From IMG/VR virus record IMGVR_UViG_3300022921_000002, positions 124,001 to 188,000 of that record: a stretch of DNA of 64,000 nt, one strand, 5' to 3'. How positions within the stretch are numbered: the first letter of the stretch is position 1; each line of letters opens with the position of its first letter. Made by a program: the position numbers and the translations under genes. Positions 1 to 8,180 of the stretch are shown here, piece after piece. This DNA is from a virus. Below the pieces are notes generated by a model. That model was not told the DNA's origin. It saw only the letters and a list, made by a program, of their open reading frames with translations, and did no database searches.

Positions 1-776
1 TCCTCAAGTTTATCGAGAACCTTAACGTAACCTTCACGGTCAAAACCGTATGGTACTTCAGTGATTGTCATTGTTGTTTTGGTTGGTTTACTGAAAACAC
101 CATTAACAGAATACTTATCTTCGATAGAATCATATGTAACTGTACCATTGAAATCAGGAAAGGACACTGGAAGTCTTCTCGATATGTTACCACTCGACAA
201 GTATTCATCGCAAGCACGAGAGAGATCGTTTTTTGATCGCGGAAGAATGTTTGTTGCGAAACCAGTTGCAATTCCTTTAGTTCCATTTGCCAATACCAAA
301 GGAATAACTGGCAGGTAGAATGCTGGCGGCTCATGCTCAGGATCATTATGTTCAGGTGACAATTCCAAATCTTTGATATATGTTTTGAAATTTTCATGGA
401 CACGAGTATATACATAACGTGCCGCACCAGGTTCTTGAACAAGTCGAGTACCAAATGACCCACGGCCTTCAACTAAACAAATATTGTTATTCCATGTTGC
501 TGCCATCAATTGACCGGCACCTGCCGCTGATGTTTCACCGTGGTTGTAGCCGTAATCAGAAATGATACCAGCAACAGCAGATACCTTTTTGAAATCTGAT
601 TTAGAGTTTAGCAATGAGGAGTACAAATAAAACCGTTGTACTGGTTTCAACCCATCAATCATATTTGGGATTGCTCTCGACTCAACCGTATACATTGCAA
701 ATGATAACCATTCGTTTTTAGCAACGGCGCTAATTGGGTATTGGTGTTGATCTTCAACAAAATCTAAAACGCTCAT
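1..776 (-). CDS. 52: DNA topoisomerase II medium subunit gp52 (partial, 3' end outside window)
   Basis: This is the breakage-reunion (GyrA/ParC-like) subunit of the T4-type topoisomerase, acting with the gp39 product encoded just upstream. I translated it from ATG at 774-776; it stays open to base 1, so the C-terminal part is missing. The N-terminus has the winged-helix stretch ending in GAARYVYTRV, where the first Tyr (about residue 121) is the expected DNA-linking tyrosine, followed by a PLVLANGTKGIATGFAT stretch typical of type IIA enzymes. A sigma70-type promoter lies directly upstream on the same strand. Family assignment is firm; only the extent is uncertain. Confidence 0.93.
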   Translation of the reverse strand, partial: MSVLDFVEDQHQYPISAVAKNEWLSFAMYTVESRAIPNMIDGLKPVQRFYLYSSLLNSKSDFKKVSAVAGIISDYGYNHGETSAAGAGQLMAATWNNNICLVEGRGSFGTRLVQEPGAARYVYTRVHENFKTYIKDLELSPEHNDPEHEPPAFYLPVIPLVLANGTKGIATGFATNILPRSKNDLSRACDEYLSSGNISRRLPVSFPDFNGTVTYDSIEDKYSVNGVFSKPTKTTMTITEVPYGFDREGYVKVLDKLE

Positions 777-800
777 AGTAATTCCTTTATGATTCTATCC

Positions 801-829
801 ATTCTACAACATTAAACCTGGTTTGTCAA
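801..829 (-). promoter_or_regulatory. sigma70-type promoter for gp52
   Basis: On the minus strand TTGACA (824-829) is followed by a 17-base spacer and TAGAAT (801-806). An AGAATCAT element follows downstream, as at several other promoters in the window. It overlaps the 3' end of the 50-residue gene upstream. Confidence 0.75.
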
Positions 830-964
830 CCGATAATTACAGTACACCATCCAACCTTCATAAGCAAAGTATGCCATGATGGGTCCAATGAATGGTGCAA
901 AGAATAGGTTGAGCATTATCCATGCAAACAAAATAGCTAACAATATGTCATACCATAAAATCAT
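812..964 (-). CDS. small membrane protein between gp39 and gp52 (50 aa)
   Basis: The start ATG (962-964) overlaps the gp39 stop codon as ATGA, which suggests translational coupling. The protein begins MILWYDILLAILFAWIM and contains one or two hydrophobic segments that could cross the membrane. I do not recognise the family. Its 3' end contains the -35 region of the gp52 promoter. Coupling to a topoisomerase gene does not by itself say what it does. The call rests on the overlap, membrane-like composition and the absence of any other gene in this gap. Confidence 0.55.
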   Translation of the reverse strand: MILWYDILLAILFAWIMLNLFFAPFIGPIMAYFAYEGWMVYCNYRLTNQV

Positions 965-2790
965 GCGAACATATACTCCTTACGCAAGGTTGAGTCTTTA
1001 CCGAACATCATTTGGAATACTGATGCATCATCAACCGTAACCGTATCATAAACCGGTTTATTAATAATGGTATCATATTCATCTTCGGTCAAGCTGCCTA
1101 GGCCTTTGATATAACGGTGCTTCCAATTTGTTTGTTCTTGTTTGAACTTTGAAGCATCTTCATATGTGTAGAACCATTTAATGTCTTTGCCTTTAGTTGA
1201 AATCATAATTGGAGTACGTGTGATTTTAACACGTTTCTCAGATAACAACCGCGGCCAAAATTTGTAAAAGAATGCAATCAGCAACGGACTGATGTGGCCA
1301 ATACCATCGTGGTCAGCATCGGTTAATGTTGCAATTGATTCATATGACATATTATCAATAGAATTTGGATTGTTAATGTCGAGGTTTAGAACCGCAACCA
1401 ATTCTGACAATTCTTTGTTCTTTAGCACATCCGCAGGTTTCATATCCCACGTGTTCATAATAACACCACGCAATGGATATGCACCAACCGTATCAGGATC
1501 ACGTACTTTGAGTAAGAAACCCATTGCCGAGTCACCTTCAACAATTTTCAGTGTTGAGTTTGGTTTGTTAGCAGAGATGTGCTTTGCAACTTTGACTTTT
1601 CTCAAATTCTTTTGAGCAATTGTAGCGGCACGTTTATCAGCAGCCTGTTTCTTTGCAAGCTGTGCTTCGATAATTGGTTCAATAATTGACGGTGTTGCCA
1701 TGATCTTACGAGCAAAGAATAAAGCATCTTTTACGTTTGCTTCTGTGTAGTGTTCTTTGACATTACCCATTGGGTTTGTTAACCGTTCCTTTGTTTGAGA
1801 ATCAAACTTTGGATTGGTGAAGTTTCGAGCAAACATAACCATGGTCAAACCATTTTTAATTGTCATATTACCGACTTCAATACGGTGTTTCCGTTTAATC
1901 ATAACAGCCAATTGAGTAATTACGTTATGCATTATCCAATCAACATAAGTACCACCTTGACGAGTATTCACACCATTAACAAATGAGTTTGAACGGAACC
2001 CATCAACTGAACCCGCAAAGAAAAAGGATAAGTTGTATGATTTCTCAATGATAACATCACTGCCATCTTTTACAAACATATCGGCATATTTTTTGAGGTT
2101 GTTGACCTTAATACGTTTCTTATTAAACGAAAACGAGATCTCAGGAAATGCCATTTGCAATGAAATCAACCGATCTTCAAGTAATACAATTGTATCAAGT
2201 TCAGAAAGGTTATTAACTTCAAACAAGTCAAAGTCAGGTATAAATGATACCTCAGTACCATTGCCTTCACGTTGACCATTCTTTTCATTAATAGTCTCGG
2301 CACCGTTCTTACATTCAACAATAAGCATATTGTTATTTGACCAAGTCTTACCGACAAATTTCTTTGATAGGAAATTGGTTGCCGCTGAACCGACACCGTT
2401 TGTACCGATTGTTACGCGTTCATCATCAAACGATGTACCAGCATTAACTCTTGTCCATGCCGCAGTTGCTCGAGCAATTTTTGTATCGGATGTTTCATCG
2501 TACACCAGTTCTTGTGGAATACCACGACCGTTGTCCGTAACGATTACTTTATCATCGGTCACAGATACATTAATACGGTTTGCGAATTTGAAATTTGTAC
2601 GAATTGCTTCATCAAGTGAGTTGTCGAGTATCTCATCAATCATTTTTGACAATGCAGGTACGTATGTGGCATTTTTCCACTCACCGAGAACAAACCGCTC
2701 AACCTGTTCTTTTGCACTTGAACCCATATACATTCCGATACGTTCACGGACGTGTTGGCGAGCAGTTAAAATTTTAAATTGTTCAGACAT
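961..2790 (-). CDS. 39: DNA topoisomerase II large subunit, fused gp39-gp60 type
   Basis: ATPase plus TOPRIM subunit of the T4-type topoisomerase II (GyrB/ParE-like), 609 residues. GHKL ATPase motifs are visible: EILDNSLDEA (about 53-62), VTDNGRGIP (84-92) and GTNGVGSAATN (129-139). A TOPRIM domain follows with VEGDSAMGFL (near 415-425) and DADHDGIGH (near 490). In T4 these two parts are split into genes 39 and 60; here one uninterrupted frame carries both. It should partner with gp52 downstream on the same strand. A TTGACA/TAGTAT promoter lies 30 bases upstream. Confidence 0.95.
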   Translation of the reverse strand: MSEQFKILTARQHVRERIGMYMGSSAKEQVERFVLGEWKNATYVPALSKMIDEILDNSLDEAIRTNFKFANRINVSVTDDKVIVTDNGRGIPQELVYDETSDTKIARATAAWTRVNAGTSFDDERVTIGTNGVGSAATNFLSKKFVGKTWSNNNMLIVECKNGAETINEKNGQREGNGTEVSFIPDFDLFEVNNLSELDTIVLLEDRLISLQMAFPEISFSFNKKRIKVNNLKKYADMFVKDGSDVIIEKSYNLSFFFAGSVDGFRSNSFVNGVNTRQGGTYVDWIMHNVITQLAVMIKRKHRIEVGNMTIKNGLTMVMFARNFTNPKFDSQTKERLTNPMGNVKEHYTEANVKDALFFARKIMATPSIIEPIIEAQLAKKQAADKRAATIAQKNLRKVKVAKHISANKPNSTLKIVEGDSAMGFLLKVRDPDTVGAYPLRGVIMNTWDMKPADVLKNKELSELVAVLNLDINNPNSIDNMSYESIATLTDADHDGIGHISPLLIAFFYKFWPRLLSEKRVKITRTPIMISTKGKDIKWFYTYEDASKFKQEQTNWKHRYIKGLGSLTEDEYDTIINKPVYDTVTVDDASVFQMMFGKDSTLRKEYMFA

Positions 2791-2819
2791 ATAGAATCAT
2801 TCCTTAGTTATCTTATACC

Positions 2820-2848
2820 ATACTAACAAAGTTTTCAGAACTTGTCAA
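2820..2848 (-). promoter_or_regulatory. sigma70-type promoter for gp39
   Basis: Minus-strand TTGACA (2843-2848), 17-base spacer, TAGTAT (2820-2825), directly upstream of the gp39 start at 2790. It matches the early promoter class found throughout the window. Confidence 0.75.
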
Positions 2849-3547
2849 CTACTTTTTTGTTAGGTAAATCATAAACTCGCCCCGCATGGCATGAATATCA
2901 GCATCATTCCATATCCGAGTTTTCATTGTATCTTCCATGAAATTCATATCAAATTGCAATGTATCAATAAGGGGTCGAAGAAATTGTTCTCTAAATTTAA
3001 TGAATTTTTGAGGACCATCAGTTGATGCTCGAAGGTGACACTCAACCGCAATGTGTTTTACATTATTAATACAGAAGTCGAGATTTTCCTTTGATAAGAC
3101 ATCATATTCTCCGCCTTCGCAATCAATTTTAAGATAGTCGATTTTATCAATATTGAATCTGTCAAGGAAATATGCAAATGATTTTACTTCAAACTCATCG
3201 GTATAAAATACGTTATCAGTATGACCCATTTCTGAACCAATTGCGTATGGGATAGGTACAACTTTTTGTTCAGGCTCGTCTATTACATACTGCCATGTAT
3301 TATTTACGATTGCTTTTAAAAATTTTGGGTTAGGTTCAATCGCATAAACCTTTTTAGCACCTCGGTCGAGAGCATGGGCAGTAAACATACCAACGCATGC
3401 TCCTACATCCACACATATATCACCGGGTTGTACCTTATACCACCATTCATAATCTTTTCGGACAAAAAATTCTCTATGCATTGTAGCTACGCTTACCATA
3501 CACAAATCACTCGTATCCATAAATAAATTCAATGCTTTGCCGCTCAT
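2849..3547 (-). CDS. FkbM-family SAM-dependent methyltransferase
   Basis: A 232-residue class I methyltransferase. The SAM-binding motif DVGACVGMFTAHALDRGA (about residues 47-64) is followed by VYAIEPNP (acidic loop) and DYLKIDCEGGEYDVL, the combination typical of FkbM-type O-methyltransferases. The substrate is not visible; sugars or surface glycans are usual for the family. A paralogue lies on the other strand at 9886-10599, sharing the YxWWYKVQPGD stretch before the SAM motif and the MIYLTKK C-terminus. A GGAGAC ribosome-binding site lies just before the ATG. Confidence 0.85.
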   Translation of the reverse strand: MSGKALNLFMDTSDLCMVSVATMHREFFVRKDYEWWYKVQPGDICVDVGACVGMFTAHALDRGAKKVYAIEPNPKFLKAIVNNTWQYVIDEPEQKVVPIPYAIGSEMGHTDNVFYTDEFEVKSFAYFLDRFNIDKIDYLKIDCEGGEYDVLSKENLDFCINNVKHIAVECHLRASTDGPQKFIKFREQFLRPLIDTLQFDMNFMEDTMKTRIWNDADIHAMRGEFMIYLTKK

Positions 3548-3561
3548 TATTGTCTCCTATA

Positions 3562-3627
3562 TTATAAGTTGCCAATCCAATGGCTGCAATCATCACACGG
3601 GTCGTCCCACAAATATACGGGCTCCAT
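3562..3627 (-). CDS. possible 21-residue Cys-containing peptide
   Basis: ATG at 3625-3627 preceded by GGAAAG gives a 21-residue peptide with a DPCDDCSHW motif, ending just before the methyltransferase ribosome-binding site. The CxxC pair and the location suggest a leader peptide or tiny metal-binding protein, but a chance frame of this length is quite possible. The rest of the gap 3548-3716 holds only a late promoter on the other strand. Confidence 0.22.
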   Translation of the reverse strand: MEPVYLWDDPCDDCSHWIGNL

Positions 3628-3665
3628 GCACTTTCCACTTTTGGTTGTTGATGTTGGCTATTTAT

Positions 3666-3673
3666 TATAAATA
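3666..3673 (+). promoter_or_regulatory. T4-type late promoter box TATAAATA
   Basis: Exact TATAAATA, the -10 element read by gp55-programmed polymerase in T4-like phages, 43 bases before the start of a virion-type gene at 3717. Confidence 0.75.
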
Positions 3674-3716
3674 CTCATACTAACTGATTCTATATAAATG
3701 TCAATAGGAAAATACC

Positions 3717-4205
3717 ATGCAAACAAATTATCTTGATCCAACCTCCTTTAAGGTTGCAGTTTCACGCCTTCCAAATGTTGAGTTTTTTACTCGACGAACA
3801 ATTATCCCAGGTGTTACAATGTCACCCGTGGCACGGCCATCACCTATTAGGAATTTATATGAGACCGCGGATCGACTCGAATATGCTGAACTTGATCTAA
3901 GTTTTGTGGTTGATGAAAATATGGCAAATTATCAGGAAATCCTATATTGGATGGAATCATTAGGCAAATCAGAAACGACTGATCAGTTTGCTCGTTTGGA
4001 AAAAGCAGATGAGGGCATCGTATCCGATGTTACTATTATTGTCGAGAACAGTAGTAAAAACCCAAATATGCTGTTTACGTTTACCGATTGTTTCCCAACA
4101 ATTTTATCACCGTTAAGCCTTGATATAACACAACAAGATATTGTATATCCCGAGGCAACAGTTACAATGAGACATAACGGATTTAAACTCACACAAGTTA
4201 GTTGA
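3717..4205 (+). CDS. putative tail-tube-like virion protein (gp19-like)
   Basis: A 162-residue protein behind a late promoter. It opens with SFKVAVSRLPNVEFF, followed by IPGVTMSPVARPSP, and has a long middle region LDLSFVVDENMANYQEILYWM and a C-terminal SLDITQQDIVYPEATVTMRH. This arrangement (strand, 'IPG' loop, 'F.VDE...NY.EI..WM') resembles the gp19 tail-tube superfamily and related short tail or baseplate proteins of marine T4-like phages, and the length equals T4 gp19 (163 residues). Sequence identity with T4 gp19 is not obvious, so another tube-like protein is possible. Confidence 0.5.
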   Translation: MQTNYLDPTSFKVAVSRLPNVEFFTRRTIIPGVTMSPVARPSPIRNLYETADRLEYAELDLSFVVDENMANYQEILYWMESLGKSETTDQFARLEKADEGIVSDVTIIVENSSKNPNMLFTFTDCFPTILSPLSLDITQQDIVYPEATVTMRHNGFKLTQVS

Positions 4206-4230
4206 CAAAATTCTAATTCTGTGTTAGAAT
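4202..4230 (+). promoter_or_regulatory. sigma70-type promoter for the uvsY-uvsW operon
   Basis: TTGACA (4202-4207), 17-base spacer, TAGAAT (4225-4230), overlapping the stop codon of the preceding gene. The -10 is part of TTAGAATCAT, an element that recurs at several promoters. Confidence 0.75.
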
Positions 4231-4259
4231 CATATATGATTGAAATAGTGAGGTAAAGA

Positions 4260-4697
4260 ATGAGTACTGATGATATAAGTGCGTTATGGTCGGTTGACTG
4301 CAAAATTGACGAAACAAATTTAGCCGGTGAATCAAAAAGAATTCCTGAGCTACATAACAAGTATTACAATTTATATTACAAAGAAGCACTTAAAGTTAAA
4401 AAGCTTAAGGCTGATTATAAAGAATTGGAAATGGCAAAGACTGAATGGTTTGATGGTTCTATGGCAATGGAAGATTTAGCCGAGCGAGGTTGGAAACCAT
4501 ACCAAAAGAAAATTATTAGACAGGATATGAATAAATATCTACAAGCGGATAAGGATATTATTAATTTAAGTTTAAAAATTGATTATCATTCTGCACGTGC
4601 TAACTTTCTTGAAGATATTATTAAAACCATTCATAGTAGAAATTTTATTGTAAAAAATATTATTGATATTATGAAATTCCAAGCAGGAGATTATTAA
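4260..4697 (+). CDS. uvsY: recombination mediator UvsY
   Basis: UvsY loads the UvsX recombinase onto gp32-coated single-stranded DNA. The 145-residue length is close to T4 UvsY (137). The C-terminal stretch IHSRNFIVKNIIDIMKFQAG aligns by eye with T4 IKSRGFAIKHIQDMRAFEAG, and the middle has the helical Lys-rich stretch and the QADKDIINLSLKIDY segment expected for the family. It starts an operon with a small unknown gene and uvsW. Confidence 0.85.
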   Translation: MSTDDISALWSVDCKIDETNLAGESKRIPELHNKYYNLYYKEALKVKKLKADYKELEMAKTEWFDGSMAMEDLAERGWKPYQKKIIRQDMNKYLQADKDIINLSLKIDYHSARANFLEDIIKTIHSRNFIVKNIIDIMKFQAGDY

Positions 4698-4960
4698 TGA
4701 CAGAAATTACTAATGTATATGGGCATCCTGCTATTTACCCAAATTCTGAAAACATTAAACCTCCATTGGAAAAAGAACGGCTTCGTGTGGTTGAAGCAGC
4801 TACACGCACTGAACTTGAACTCAATCAAATCAAAGAAATTGAAGAACGGGTTGAAGAGATAAATACACTCAAACAACAGGCAATAGCCCGCTATGACCCA
4901 TACGGTAATGCTGTTCCTATTGCTCATACTGAAGGTGAATTTGTAAATATTGAAGTATAG
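4697..4960 (+). CDS. small hypothetical protein between uvsY and uvsW
   Basis: An 87-residue acidic protein whose ATG overlaps the uvsY stop codon (TAATG). Residues 25-60 look like a coiled coil rich in Glu, Arg and Leu. I do not recognise it. Its position inside the recombination operon suggests an accessory role, but nothing in the sequence proves that. Confidence 0.75.
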   Translation: MTEITNVYGHPAIYPNSENIKPPLEKERLRVVEAATRTELELNQIKEIEERVEEINTLKQQAIARYDPYGNAVPIAHTEGEFVNIEV

Positions 4961-4966
4961 GATGAT

Positions 4967-6460
4967 ATGACTGAAATTGTTAATGTAGAACCAATTAATG
5001 CGGTTCATATGAAAGTAACTGCTGATCCGTCAACACGGCAAGAGATTATGAATTATTTCTCGTTTCGACCTGACGGCTATCAATTTGTGCCTTCATATAA
5101 GAACCGTGTGTGGGATGGATATATTCGTTTGTATCAACCAATGCGTCCTACGTTATATGTAGGTCTATTATCTTACCTCCAAAAATTCTGTGAAGATCGA
5201 GAGTATCAACTCAATATTGATGGTGAGTTATATGACCAAGAACCTGTTCCTGATGATTATGGATACGAAATTGCTCGTGAGATCAGCTGTAAATTTGAAC
5301 CACGTGATTATCAAAACGAGTACATTGTAAATGCTATTCGTAATAACAGATCACTTTCAGTATCACCAACCTCCTCGGGTAAATCGTTAATAATCTATTT
5401 ACTACAACAACATTATCATCAAGCATATGGTCACCGTACTTTGATTATTGTTCCGACAATTTCATTGGTATATCAGATGCAAGGTGACTTTGCAGATTAT
5501 GGTTGTGATCCTAAAGACATCTATACAATTAAAGGTGGTGTGGATAAGAACACTAATGCACCTATTGTTATATCAACATGGCAGTCACTTATTAAATTAC
5601 CTAAGGCATGGTTTGACCAATTTCGTGTTGTCCTTGGTGATGAAGCTCACTTGTTCCAGGCAAAATCACTCACTAAGATTATGGAAAAGTTGACCGACTG
5701 TAAATATCGCCATGGATTTACCGGTACATTGAAAGCATCAGAATCAAAAACACACCGACTTGTTCTTGAAGGATGTTTCGGGCAGGTAAAGAAATTTGTA
5801 TCAACAAAAGATTTGATGGACGCAGGTACTGTCGCTGACTTTAATGTTAAGGCAATTGTATTGAACTATACACCTGAGACCAAAAAGGATTTCAGAAAAG
5901 CATTGAGATCTGTTCAAGATACAAGCCGTAAGTATCCCGCAGAACGTGAGTTCATTATTAATAACAATAAAAGAAATATATTCATTCGGAACTTACTTTG
6001 GTCACTTAAAGATCAGAATAATCTTGTATTATTTGATCTCGTTGAAAAACATGGTAAAGTGTTAGAGCCACTCCTTCGGAGAGACGACCGTTGCTTGCAT
6101 TTTGTATATGGTGGAACTAAAGGTGATGAGCGTGAGCGGATTAGAAATCTCGTAGAAAATGATCCAGTTAAACAGCACGATATCCTTGCATCCTATGGTG
6201 TATTTTCGACTGGCGTCAACCTTAAGAAACTCGATAATGTGATATTTGCATCTGGTTCTAAATCTGAAATTAAAGTATTACAATCAATTGGACGCGCACT
6301 CCGTAAGGGTAATGATGCGGACAAGGCAACACTATATGATATTACCGATGATTTATCTTCAGGATCATTTGAAAACTATACTCTGAAACATTTCCGCAAA
6401 CGCATTGAAATATATGGATCCGAACAATTTAATTATAAAATTTATACTGTTAACATATAA
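4967..6460 (+). CDS. uvsW: ATP-dependent helicase UvsW
   Basis: Superfamily 2 RNA-DNA and Holliday-junction helicase, 497 residues. Visible motifs: Walker A SPTSSGKSLIIYLL (about 130-143), motif Ia LIIVPTISLVYQM, DEAH box GDEAHLFQ, motif III GFTGTL, and motif VI QSIGRALRKG. In T4 it branch-migrates stalled forks and switches replication from origin- to recombination-dependent initiation. It follows uvsY in one transcription unit. Confidence 0.93.
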   Translation: MTEIVNVEPINAVHMKVTADPSTRQEIMNYFSFRPDGYQFVPSYKNRVWDGYIRLYQPMRPTLYVGLLSYLQKFCEDREYQLNIDGELYDQEPVPDDYGYEIAREISCKFEPRDYQNEYIVNAIRNNRSLSVSPTSSGKSLIIYLLQQHYHQAYGHRTLIIVPTISLVYQMQGDFADYGCDPKDIYTIKGGVDKNTNAPIVISTWQSLIKLPKAWFDQFRVVLGDEAHLFQAKSLTKIMEKLTDCKYRHGFTGTLKASESKTHRLVLEGCFGQVKKFVSTKDLMDAGTVADFNVKAIVLNYTPETKKDFRKALRSVQDTSRKYPAEREFIINNNKRNIFIRNLLWSLKDQNNLVLFDLVEKHGKVLEPLLRRDDRCLHFVYGGTKGDERERIRNLVENDPVKQHDILASYGVFSTGVNLKKLDNVIFASGSKSEIKVLQSIGRALRKGNDADKATLYDITDDLSSGSFENYTLKHFRKRIEIYGSEQFNYKIYTVNI

Positions 6461-6546
6461 TATTGTTTATAGAGCATAAATGCTATTATACACAGTCTGG
6501 AATATTTGTCAATAGTTAATTTCAGTTATGTTAGAAAAAAAATCCA

Positions 6547-6575
6547 TTGACAATACCACAGAGTTGCGATATATT
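6547..6575 (+). promoter_or_regulatory. sigma70-type promoter for gp55-47-46
   Basis: TTGACA (6547-6552), 17-base spacer, TATATT (6570-6575), 31 bases upstream of the gp55 ATG. Confidence 0.75.
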
Positions 6576-6606
6576 AAAACTAATCTCAGTAAAGGAGGAT
6601 ACCGTA

Positions 6607-7119
6607 ATGGGAAAACCTACGAAACCTCGTAAGAAAAATTACGTCAACAATAAAGACTTATATGAAGCATTGATTGCATACAAAGGACGGATTAAAGAAG
6701 CAGAGGACAGTGGTGATGAAATTCCACGTGTTCCTGACTATATCGGCAAATGCATTTATCAGATCGCAACACGATTGGCAACTAAACCAAATTTTAGTGG
6801 CTATTCGTATAAGGAAGATATGATTAGTGACGGTATTGAGAATTGTCTACAATATATTAATAACTTTAATCCTGAGAAATCTCAAAACCCGTTTGCTTAC
6901 TTCACACAAATTATTTGGTTCGCATTTCTACGCCGTATTCAAAAAGAAAAGAAGCAAATGTATATTCGTTTTAAATCATCTCAACAAATGCTTGCATCAG
7001 GTGGTACCTATACAGGTGAAGATGTAACTCTTAACTTAACAACAAATGCTGATTATATGAACTCGTTCGTTCAGGATTTTGAAGATAAGTTGGCTAAGGA
7101 TAAAGCGAAAAAGAAATGA
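6607..7119 (+). CDS. 55: late-transcription sigma factor gp55
   Basis: Minimal sigma factor that directs host RNA polymerase to TATAAATA late promoters. I chose ATG 6607 because AAAGGAGG sits just upstream; an in-frame start at 6547 would lie inside the promoter. The 170-residue protein opens with YVNNKDLYEALI, as in T4 (YVNNKEL), then NFSGYSYKEDMISDGIENC and NPFAYFTQIIWFAFLRRIQKEKKQ, which match the sigma region 2-like core of gp55. It works with gp33, encoded at 22633. Confidence 0.93.
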   Translation: MGKPTKPRKKNYVNNKDLYEALIAYKGRIKEAEDSGDEIPRVPDYIGKCIYQIATRLATKPNFSGYSYKEDMISDGIENCLQYINNFNPEKSQNPFAYFTQIIWFAFLRRIQKEKKQMYIRFKSSQQMLASGGTYTGEDVTLNLTTNADYMNSFVQDFEDKLAKDKAKKK

Positions 7120-8180
7120 AAATAGCAATTATTACTGATATGCACATTGGTGTACGTGGTGACTCTAAAGTATTTCTGGATCATCAGGAAAGGTTCTTTA
7201 ATGAAGTATTCTTTCCGTATATTGATGAGCACAACATTAAAACAGTACTCGATTTAGGTGATACGTTTGACCGACGCAAGTTTGTTAATTACGTTACGCT
7301 TGACCGTGCTAAAAAGATGTTTTTTGACCAGCTAGCAAAACGTGAGATTGAATACCACGCAATCGTTGGTAATCATTCGGTATACTATACAAATACAAAC
7401 GAAATCAATTCAATGCGGTTGTTACTTCAAGAATATAGCAAGTTCCATATTTACGAAAGTAAACCTGTTGAGTTGACATTTGGCTCAACCGATGTTATAA
7501 TGGTTCCATGGATTACAAAAGATAATTCAGAAGACACTATGACTACAATGGCAGAATCAAAAGCAAATATTTGTATGGGTCACTTTTCAATCCAAGGATT
7601 TGAAATGCTCAAAGGAGCTATCAATGACCACGGGTTGACGCGTGAAATCTTTACACATTTTGAACAAGTATACTCAGGACACTTTCATCATCCATCAGAA
7701 TATGGAAATATCAAATATCTTGGTGCACCATATGAAATGACTTGGTCGGATTATGAAGGTCGACGTGGTTTCCGTGTTCTTGATACTGAAACACGTGAGC
7801 TTGAATGGGTTCTTAATCCATATGCGGTATATAATAAAATTGACTATGATGATACCGATATGACAATTGAAGATATTGCTAACCTTGATGTTTCGGCAAT
7901 TAAAGATACATACATTAAAGTAATCGTAAAGACAAGATCAAATCCGTATATCTATGATCTGTTTATGAATAAGCTTACCGACTCGGGTGCTGCCGATGTA
8001 AAAGCAATTGAGGACTCGTTAAACCTTGAAGATGCAGGAGTTGATGAGATCCTAGATGAAACAAAAGACACAAAGGATATTTTACATCAATATATTGAAT
8101 CAATTGATACAAGTGTTGATAAAGGAAATATTCTTAAAGTAATTGATGAGTTATATATTGAGGCACAGCAGATAGCATGA
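7116..8180 (+). CDS. 47: recombination endonuclease subunit gp47 (Mre11/SbcD-like)
   Basis: Nuclease subunit of the gp46/gp47 complex that resects DNA ends. The metallophosphoesterase motifs are all visible: ITDMHIG (residues 6-12), LGDTFDRRK, IVGNHSVYY, and GHFSIQG and YSGHFHHPSEYG near 150-205. Start and stop overlap both neighbours by 4 bases, consistent with a translationally coupled 55-47-46 operon. Confidence 0.95.
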   Translation: MKIAIITDMHIGVRGDSKVFLDHQERFFNEVFFPYIDEHNIKTVLDLGDTFDRRKFVNYVTLDRAKKMFFDQLAKREIEYHAIVGNHSVYYTNTNEINSMRLLLQEYSKFHIYESKPVELTFGSTDVIMVPWITKDNSEDTMTTMAESKANICMGHFSIQGFEMLKGAINDHGLTREIFTHFEQVYSGHFHHPSEYGNIKYLGAPYEMTWSDYEGRRGFRVLDTETRELEWVLNPYAVYNKIDYDDTDMTIEDIANLDVSAIKDTYIKVIVKTRSNPYIYDLFMNKLTDSGAADVKAIEDSLNLEDAGVDEILDETKDTKDILHQYIESIDTSVDKGNILKVIDELYIEAQQIA

